Source: Rhodospirillaceae bacterium
GTDB lineage: Bacteria > Pseudomonadota > Alphaproteobacteria > GCA-2721365
Reading direction: 5' to 3'
DNA length: 45,719 nt
NCBI GenBank assembly: GCA_002721365.1
Contig: PBKC01000055.1
Location: 1-45,719, forward strand
Shown: in pieces, positions 41,135 through 45,719 of the stretch
How the letters are laid out: each line of letters starts with the position of its first letter
Numbering within the stretch: the stretch's first letter is position 1
Made by a program: the position numbers and the translations under genes
Notes under the pieces: generated by a model
Told to the model about the DNA's origin: nothing
Seen by the model: only the letters and a program-made list of their open reading frames with translations
Databases searched by the model: none

Positions 41135-41950
41135 CTACTGGCCGAGAGGAACGACGATGAAGTCTTCCTGTCCGTCCCGCAGCGTGAGAACCAGCAAGGA
41201 CGACTGGTTGGCGGCGATAGCGCGGTGAATGCTCTGTGCGACGTCTTCCGCGGCGCGGACGACATCCTGGTCGATCTCCAGGATCACGTCGCCCGGCATG
41301 AGGCGGGTGGCCGCGGCCCGGTTCGGGTCGGCGGCGATTACCAGCACGCCTTCCACGCCCGGTGACACCGAGAACTTCTCCGCCAACGACTCGGTGATGG
41401 AGGCGATGGTCACGCCGAGCATCGGGACGAGGGTCGGTGCCGCCTCGTCGCTGCGGGGCGCTGCTGCGTCACCCGGACCTTCGGCGGGCATCGGCATCGG
41501 CGTGCGGTTGATGACGAGGGGGCGTCCTTCGCCGGGCTGCGTGCGCATGAGGGCGAGACAGCCTTCGAACCGGTTGTTGCCGCCGATCTCGCAGGACTGG
41601 AGGACCACTTCGATCGCCTGGATGGTATCGCAGTCGCCGTTGGCAGGCCTCAGCGAGATCTCCTGGGCATAGTGATCGCCCGCCGCGATCGGCCCCAGCC
41701 GCAGCCGGGTCCGTTCGACGGGGCCGAGCTGGTCGCGCGCGACCAGCACCACTTCGAGCGCGGTAATGTCCCGGGTCAGATGGTTGTCGAGGCCGAACTC
41801 GAAGCGGCAGACGCCGTCTTCGGTCGTCACGGCACCGGTCGACAGGGCGATCCCCCAGGGCTGGCTGTTGTTCTGGGCAACGGCCGCGCCGGGAAGGCAC
41901 AGCGAGGCCGCGAGCAGAATGCCGGCGAGGCGTTGGCTTCCGCTCGTCAT
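41135..41950 (-). CDS. Secreted PDZ-domain protein of unknown function
   Basis: The 271-residue protein has a signal peptide (cleavage near AVA-QNN), an N-terminal domain of about 120 residues with four cysteines that I do not recognise, a Pro/Ala-rich linker (about 145-170) and a C-terminal PDZ domain, with the typical GVLVIAADPNRAAATRLMPGDVILEIDQDVV. No protease domain is present, so it is not a DegP-type protease; it may be an adaptor that binds C-termini in the periplasm. It shares a strand with the HCCA isomerase-like gene, 12 bases upstream of it, and may be cotranscribed. Confidence 0.82.
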   Translation of the reverse strand: MTSGSQRLAGILLAASLCLPGAAVAQNNSQPWGIALSTGAVTTEDGVCRFEFGLDNHLTRDITALEVVLVARDQLGPVERTRLRLGPIAAGDHYAQEISLRPANGDCDTIQAIEVVLQSCEIGGNNRFEGCLALMRTQPGEGRPLVINRTPMPMPAEGPGDAAAPRSDEAAPTLVPMLGVTIASITESLAEKFSVSPGVEGVLVIAADPNRAAATRLMPGDVILEIDQDVVRAAEDVAQSIHRAIAANQSSLLVLTLRDGQEDFIVVPLGQ

Positions 41951-41962
41951 GCGGCGGTCGTC

Positions 41963-42559
41963 TCAGACGCCCAGATGTCGAGCGACGAAGTCGAGCCGGT
42001 CCTGGCCCCAGTAGAGCTCGTCGTCGATGATCCAGGTCGGCGCGCCGAAGACGTTGCGGTCGGATGCCTCCTGCGTGTTGCGATCGAACTCTTCGGCCGG
42101 CTTGCCGCTGTCGGCCTTGTCCAGGAGCGCCGCGCCATTCAGGCCTTGCGCGTCGGCGATGGCCTTTAGCGTGGCGGGGTCGGCGATGTCGCGTTCCTCG
42201 GCCCATACGGCGGCCAGGATCGCCTGGCAAAGCGCGCCGATATCGGCGCCGTCCTGGCGGGCGGCGATCGCCATCCGCGCCGCGAGCTTCTGATCGACGG
42301 GGAAGAACTTGGGTTGGAGATTGAGCGGCAAGTCGAGGAAGTCCCGCCAGCGCCGAAGCTCGTTAAGGCGGTTCTTCTGGATCTGGGGCGGGCGCTGTCC
42401 GACCGCCTTGGTGCCGATCTCACCGAAGATCTTCATCAGGTCGAAGGGCTTGTAGTTGACCGTGGCACCCGCCTTCGCCGCCATGTCGCGAAACCGCGGA
42501 AAGGCGAGATAGGTCCAGGGCGACGGCAATGCCAGATAGAAATCGACGGTCTTGGCCAT
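41963..42559 (-). CDS. 2-hydroxychromene-2-carboxylate isomerase-like protein (DsbA/kappa-GST fold)
   Basis: The 198-residue protein starts MAKTVDFYLALPSPWTYLAFPR, the hallmark of the HCCA isomerase/kappa-class group, with Ser at the glutathione-activating position. A later FGAPTWIIDDELYWGQDRLDFV carries the cis-Pro loop and WGQDRL tail that define the family. The enzyme isomerises 2-hydroxychromene-2-carboxylate in naphthalene breakdown using glutathione, but most homologues, including those outside such pathways, have unknown substrates. No aromatic-degradation genes are near. An ATG at 42559 has AGGAGC upstream. Confidence 0.9.
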   Translation of the reverse strand: MAKTVDFYLALPSPWTYLAFPRFRDMAAKAGATVNYKPFDLMKIFGEIGTKAVGQRPPQIQKNRLNELRRWRDFLDLPLNLQPKFFPVDQKLAARMAIAARQDGADIGALCQAILAAVWAEERDIADPATLKAIADAQGLNGAALLDKADSGKPAEEFDRNTQEASDRNVFGAPTWIIDDELYWGQDRLDFVARHLGV

Positions 42560-42683
42560 CAGAAGCTCCTGCTCACGGAATGGAATCTAGGCGGATGTCG
42601 AAGCCCGGCGAGGATAGAGCAAGATCGCTTCGTGCCGGAACCCGCCCTGACCGGAAAGGACCTTCGAACACGGCAGCCATACC

Positions 42684-43505
42684 TCATGCCAGACCGATGT
42701 CACTGAGGAAGCGGAGCACGGCTGTCGCGCCGCCATGATCGTAAATGTCTTCATGCGCCGCATCGGGGAAGAAAACGGCCTGCTTGGGCTCATGAGCGGC
42801 ACTGAGGAGGGCGCGGCCGTGCGCTGCCGGCACGACACGGTCCCGTTCTCCATGCAGGATCAGCAGCGGTGCCTCGATCCCGGCGATCTTTGCCAGCGAC
42901 TCGTATCGGTCGCGGATAAGCGGGTGCGCCGGTAGCCATCGGTAATGCTGCGCGGCGACGTCCGCGATCGAGGTGTAGGGCGACTCGAGAACGACGGCTG
43001 CGCCCCCGCTTTCGGTCGCGAGCTGGACAGCGACGCCGGTACCGAGCGACTCCCCATAGAGAACCCGGCTGCCGCTATCGATTCCCCGCCCATCCAACCA
43101 GGCGAGGGCGGCGCGACCGTCGCGATAGAGCCCCTCTTCGTTCGGCCGGCCGGGGTTGCCGCCGTAGCCGCGATATTCGACCGCCAGCACGCCGAGGCCG
43201 GCCTCCAGATAGGGACGAAACTTGAAGCCGCGATGGCCGATATGGCCGGCATTGCCGTGGAAGTAGACGATCGTCGCCCGTCCCGGCTCGGCAGGCCGCC
43301 ACCAGGCAACGAGCTGAAGCCCGTCCTCCGTCGAGAGGACGACCCGCTGCATCTCCGGGACGCCGGCCCGTGCGGGGTCCGGGATCTCGCTATCGGGGAT
43401 GTAGAGCAGCTTCCGCTGCCCGAAGTAGAGGCCGGTCGCGACGGCGATATAAAGCGCCGTCGCGCCACCCAGGACGGCAAGACCGATCGTTGCCGCCTTC
43501 ATCAT
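42684..43505 (-). CDS. Membrane-anchored alpha/beta hydrolase (BEM46/ABHD13-like)
   Basis: The 273-residue protein has an N-terminal transmembrane anchor (about residues 5-25) followed by FGQRKLLYIPDSE, typical of the BEM46/YfhR-type hydrolases. The oxyanion motif is YFHGNAGHIG, the turn VEYRGYGGN, and the nucleophile elbow GESLG with Ser153. The acid is in LILHGERDRVV and the His in DAAHEDIYDHGG. It probably cleaves an ester or thioester at the membrane. It is upstream of the HCCA isomerase-like gene on the same strand, 124 bases apart, and 35 bases downstream of the CtBP-like dehydrogenase stop. Confidence 0.88.
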   Translation of the reverse strand: MMKAATIGLAVLGGATALYIAVATGLYFGQRKLLYIPDSEIPDPARAGVPEMQRVVLSTEDGLQLVAWWRPAEPGRATIVYFHGNAGHIGHRGFKFRPYLEAGLGVLAVEYRGYGGNPGRPNEEGLYRDGRAALAWLDGRGIDSGSRVLYGESLGTGVAVQLATESGGAAVVLESPYTSIADVAAQHYRWLPAHPLIRDRYESLAKIAGIEAPLLILHGERDRVVPAAHGRALLSAAHEPKQAVFFPDAAHEDIYDHGGATAVLRFLSDIGLA

Positions 43506-43540
43506 TCGGTTTCGCTACCGGCCGCCGCGGCAGCCGGCCG

Positions 43541-44566
43541 TCAGGACCGTGGCTTCAGGAACTCCAGGTTCAGGCAGTTCCTGAGATGGCCATTGCGCAG
43601 GTACTCGGTGATCGTCGTCACCGACTTCCGGCGCATGAACTCCAGGCCCACATCGCTGTAGAACGCCGCGTGCGGGGTGACGACGAAACGGCCGTCGATC
43701 CACTTTTCTCGGGCGCGCCACGCCTTGATCAGCGGGTTGTCGGCGGGGACCGGCTCTTCCGGATAGACGTCGAGGCCGGCGGCGAGAAGCTGGCCGCTCT
43801 TCAACCCGTCATAGACGGCCTGAAGGTCGCAGATCATGCCACGGGCGGTGTTGACCAGGATGGTCCCCGGCTTCATCGCCGCGATGGTCTCGGCGTTGAT
43901 CAGGTTGCCGGTCTCGGACGTTCCCGGCGCGTGAACGCTGATGAAGTCGCAGACCGCCAGCATCTCTTCCAGGCGCTCGTAGCGCGTCACGCCGAGGCTG
44001 AGTTCGCGCCCGTCCGGCATGTAGGGGTCGTAGGCACAGACCTTGAGGTCGAACGCCTTGGCCCGAAGCGCGGCGGCGGTGCCGATGCGGCCGAGGCCGA
44101 TGATGCCCAGAGTCTTCCCCTTGGTGCGCATGACCGTAGGGGAGTTCTCGTAGTTCCACCCGTTCGCCGGGTCGTCCCGGAAGGCGTCGTTATAGGCGAC
44201 GATGCCGCGGGTGAAGGTAAGCAACAGGGCGATCGCGTGATCGGCGACGTCGGTCGTCCCGTAGTCGGGGACGTTGCAGACCGGGATGCCCTTGGCGCCG
44301 GCGGCGCGGAGGTCGATCAGGTCGACGCCTACGCCCTGGCGGACGATGATCTTGCACTTGTCGAGCCGGGCGATGACGTCCTCGGTCATCCGCACGTCGA
44401 TCGCCGTCAGCAGCGCGTCGGCATTCCGCCACACCTCGTCGGGGATGTCGTCGGCCTTGCGCGCCTTGTAGAGGTCGAGATGTACGCCAGGACCGGCGGC
44501 ATCGCGTTCCACGACGCCGCCGTCCGAGGCAACCATGTCCGGGTAGAGGATACGAATGTCCGACAT
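43541..44566 (-). CDS. CtBP-like D-2-hydroxyacid dehydrogenase
   Basis: The 341-residue protein has the C-terminal-binding-protein/D-hydroxyacid dehydrogenase layout: an N-terminal substrate domain with IIVRQGVGVDLIDL, the NAD fingerprint GIIGLGRIG, Arg in NTARGMICD, Glu in DVYPEEPVP and His in VTPHAAFYSD. The CtBP-type subgroup has the extended GTTDVADHAIALLL and HAAFYS segments seen here. It should act on a 2-oxoacid/D-2-hydroxyacid pair. It sits 7 bases from the end of the IlvD/Edd dehydratase gene upstream on the same strand, so the two form an operon: dehydration of an acid sugar to a 2-keto-3-deoxy acid, then a redox step on a related acid, is a reasonable but unproven link. Confidence 0.9.
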   Translation of the reverse strand: MSDIRILYPDMVASDGGVVERDAAGPGVHLDLYKARKADDIPDEVWRNADALLTAIDVRMTEDVIARLDKCKIIVRQGVGVDLIDLRAAGAKGIPVCNVPDYGTTDVADHAIALLLTFTRGIVAYNDAFRDDPANGWNYENSPTVMRTKGKTLGIIGLGRIGTAAALRAKAFDLKVCAYDPYMPDGRELSLGVTRYERLEEMLAVCDFISVHAPGTSETGNLINAETIAAMKPGTILVNTARGMICDLQAVYDGLKSGQLLAAGLDVYPEEPVPADNPLIKAWRAREKWIDGRFVVTPHAAFYSDVGLEFMRRKSVTTITEYLRNGHLRNCLNLEFLKPRS

Positions 44567-44573
44567 CGAGACC

Positions 44574-45719
44574 TCAGTGCGACGGCCGCGGCACGGGCGA
44601 ACCGCTGCAGCCCCGGAGGAAGTCGAAATCGACGCCTTCGTCGGCCTGGAGGACGTGCTGGATGTAGAGCTGCTCGTAGCCGCGGTCGGCGACCGGGGGC
44701 GGTGCTTTCCATTCGGCGCGGCGACGCGCCATCTCTTCGTCCGAGATATCGATGTGCAGCCGGCGGTTGGCGACGTCGAGTTCGATCATGTCGCCGTCCT
44801 TGACCAGGGCGAGCGGTCCGCCGACCGAGGACTCAGGCGCGACGTGCAGCACGACCGTGCCGAACGAGGTGCCGCTCATCCGCGCGTCGGAGATACGGAC
44901 CATGTCATTGATGCCCTTCTGAAGGACCTTCTTCGGCAGCGGCAGGTTGCCGAGTTCCGGCATGCCCGGATAGCCGGTGGGACCGGCGCCCTTTAGCACC
45001 ATGACGCAGGTCTCGTCGATGTCGGTCTCCGGTGCGTCGATGCGGGCATAGAGGTCGTCGATATCCTCGAACACCACCGCGCGGCCCTTGTGCTGCATCA
45101 GCTCGGGACTCGCCGCCGACTGCTTGATCACCGCGCCCTGCGGGGCGAGGTTGCCGCGGAGGACTGCCGTGCCGGCGCCGACATGGATCGGGTTGCTGCG
45201 CGGCCGAATGACGTCGGTGTCGAAGTTCTCGGCGTCGGCGATATTCTCGCCGACCGTCTTGCCGCTCACCGTCATGGCGTCGAGGTGCAGCATGTCCTTG
45301 AGTTCCTTCATCACCACCGGCAGGCCACCGGCGTAGCAGAACTCCTCCATCAGGTACTTGCCCGACGGCTGCAGGTTGACGAGGAACGGGACGTCGCGGA
45401 TCAGTTCGTCGAAGTCGTCCAGGCGGAGCTGGACGCCGCAGCGGCCGGCGATCGCCAGCAGGTGGACGATGGCGTTGGTCGAACCGCCGATCGCGGCGTT
45501 GACCTTGATGGCGTTCTCGAACGCCTTGCGGTCGAGGATCTGCGACAGGCGGACGTCGTCCTTGACCATCTGGACGATGCGCTTGCCGGTGTCCTCGGCG
45601 AGGACGTAGCGGCGCGCGTCGACGGCGGGCAAGGCGGTGCCGTTGGGAAGCTGAAGGCCCAGCGCTTCGGTGACCGCGGCCATGGTCGAGGCGGTGCCCA
45701 TGGTCATGCAGTGTCCGTC
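44574..45719 (-). CDS. IlvD/Edd family dehydratase (5' end beyond the window)
   Basis: The visible 381 residues are the C-terminal two-thirds of an iron-sulfur dehydratase. The frame is open to the window edge and opens DGHCMTMGTASTMA, where the Cys is one of the cluster ligands. The form H-C-x-T-M-G-T-A-S-T-M is that of the acid-sugar (arabinonate/fuconate/xylonate-type) branch rather than of branched-chain IlvD. Further landmarks are GGSTNAIVHLLAIAGR, RGNLAPQGAVIKQSA and DARMSGTSFGTVVLHVAPES, the last covering the base-bearing Ser of the active site. It would dehydrate an aldonic acid to a 2-keto-3-deoxy acid. It precedes the CtBP-like dehydrogenase by 7 bases. Confidence 0.93.
   Translation of the reverse strand, partial: DGHCMTMGTASTMAAVTEALGLQLPNGTALPAVDARRYVLAEDTGKRIVQMVKDDVRLSQILDRKAFENAIKVNAAIGGSTNAIVHLLAIAGRCGVQLRLDDFDELIRDVPFLVNLQPSGKYLMEEFCYAGGLPVVMKELKDMLHLDAMTVSGKTVGENIADAENFDTDVIRPRSNPIHVGAGTAVLRGNLAPQGAVIKQSAASPELMQHKGRAVVFEDIDDLYARIDAPETDIDETCVMVLKGAGPTGYPGMPELGNLPLPKKVLQKGINDMVRISDARMSGTSFGTVVLHVAPESSVGGPLALVKDGDMIELDVANRRLHIDISDEEMARRRAEWKAPPPVADRGYEQLYIQHVLQADEGVDFDFLRGCSGSPVPRPSH

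Overview
The window is chromosomal DNA of high G+C content from what looks like an alphaproteobacterium, probably a Rhodospirillales-like heterotroph. This is an inference from gene families, codon use and dispersed intergenic palindromes typical of that class; no rRNA or marker gene is present to prove it. I see no tRNA, rRNA, prophage, transposase, CRISPR array or replication origin. Genes are dense, arranged in short operons on both strands, and two are cut by the window edges: a peptide ABC transporter ATPase at the left and an IlvD/Edd dehydratase at the right.

Layout. 0-2.3 kb: end of an ABC ATPase, a glutathione S-transferase and a beta-hydroxyacid dehydrogenase. 2.6-5.9 kb: a quinoprotein module on the minus strand, consisting of a PQQ alcohol dehydrogenase with a lanthanide-type Asp-x-Asp metal site, an unrecognised secreted four-cysteine protein and a monohaem cytochrome c. 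6.2-10.6 kb: a metallo-beta-lactamase-fold hydrolase, an HpcH/HpaI aldolase with a D-2-hydroxyacid dehydrogenase, a LysM/L,D-transpeptidase and a SnoaL-like protein. 10.7-16.8 kb: a Tat-exported acetamidase/formamidase, a persulfide dioxygenase divergent from an OxyR-like LysR regulator, an alanine-rich lipoprotein, an FNR-like regulator divergent from a NifX-like protein, and a degenerate secreted nuclease-fold protein.

16.8-27.6 kb is dominated by sugar-acid and hydroxyacid catabolism: two enolase-superfamily enzymes with two short-chain dehydrogenases and a divergent DMT transporter, then (after a bactofilin-like membrane protein coupled to a PhyH dioxygenase) a four-carbon acid-sugar kinase with PdxA2 and a divergent tartrate/D-malate dehydrogenase. 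27.8-35.4 kb holds a DUF4139 protein, two alpha/beta hydrolases, an orphan TRAP binding protein, an enoyl-reductase-like MDR and a CHAD protein. 35.4-41.0 kb is a complete five-gene peptide/nickel-type ABC importer. 41.1-45.7 kb has a PDZ protein, an HCCA isomerase-like protein, another hydrolase, a CtBP-like dehydrogenase and the dehydratase.

Together the genes suggest a scavenger of oxidised organic acids, alcohols and peptides. The points most worth a second look are the quinoprotein module with its unknown partner, the one-cysteine OxyR-like regulator facing a persulfide dioxygenase, the mandelate-racemase homologue with the S-specific base changed from Lys to Arg, and seven palindromic elements of three families that sit just downstream of stop codons and only in the middle 20 kb.
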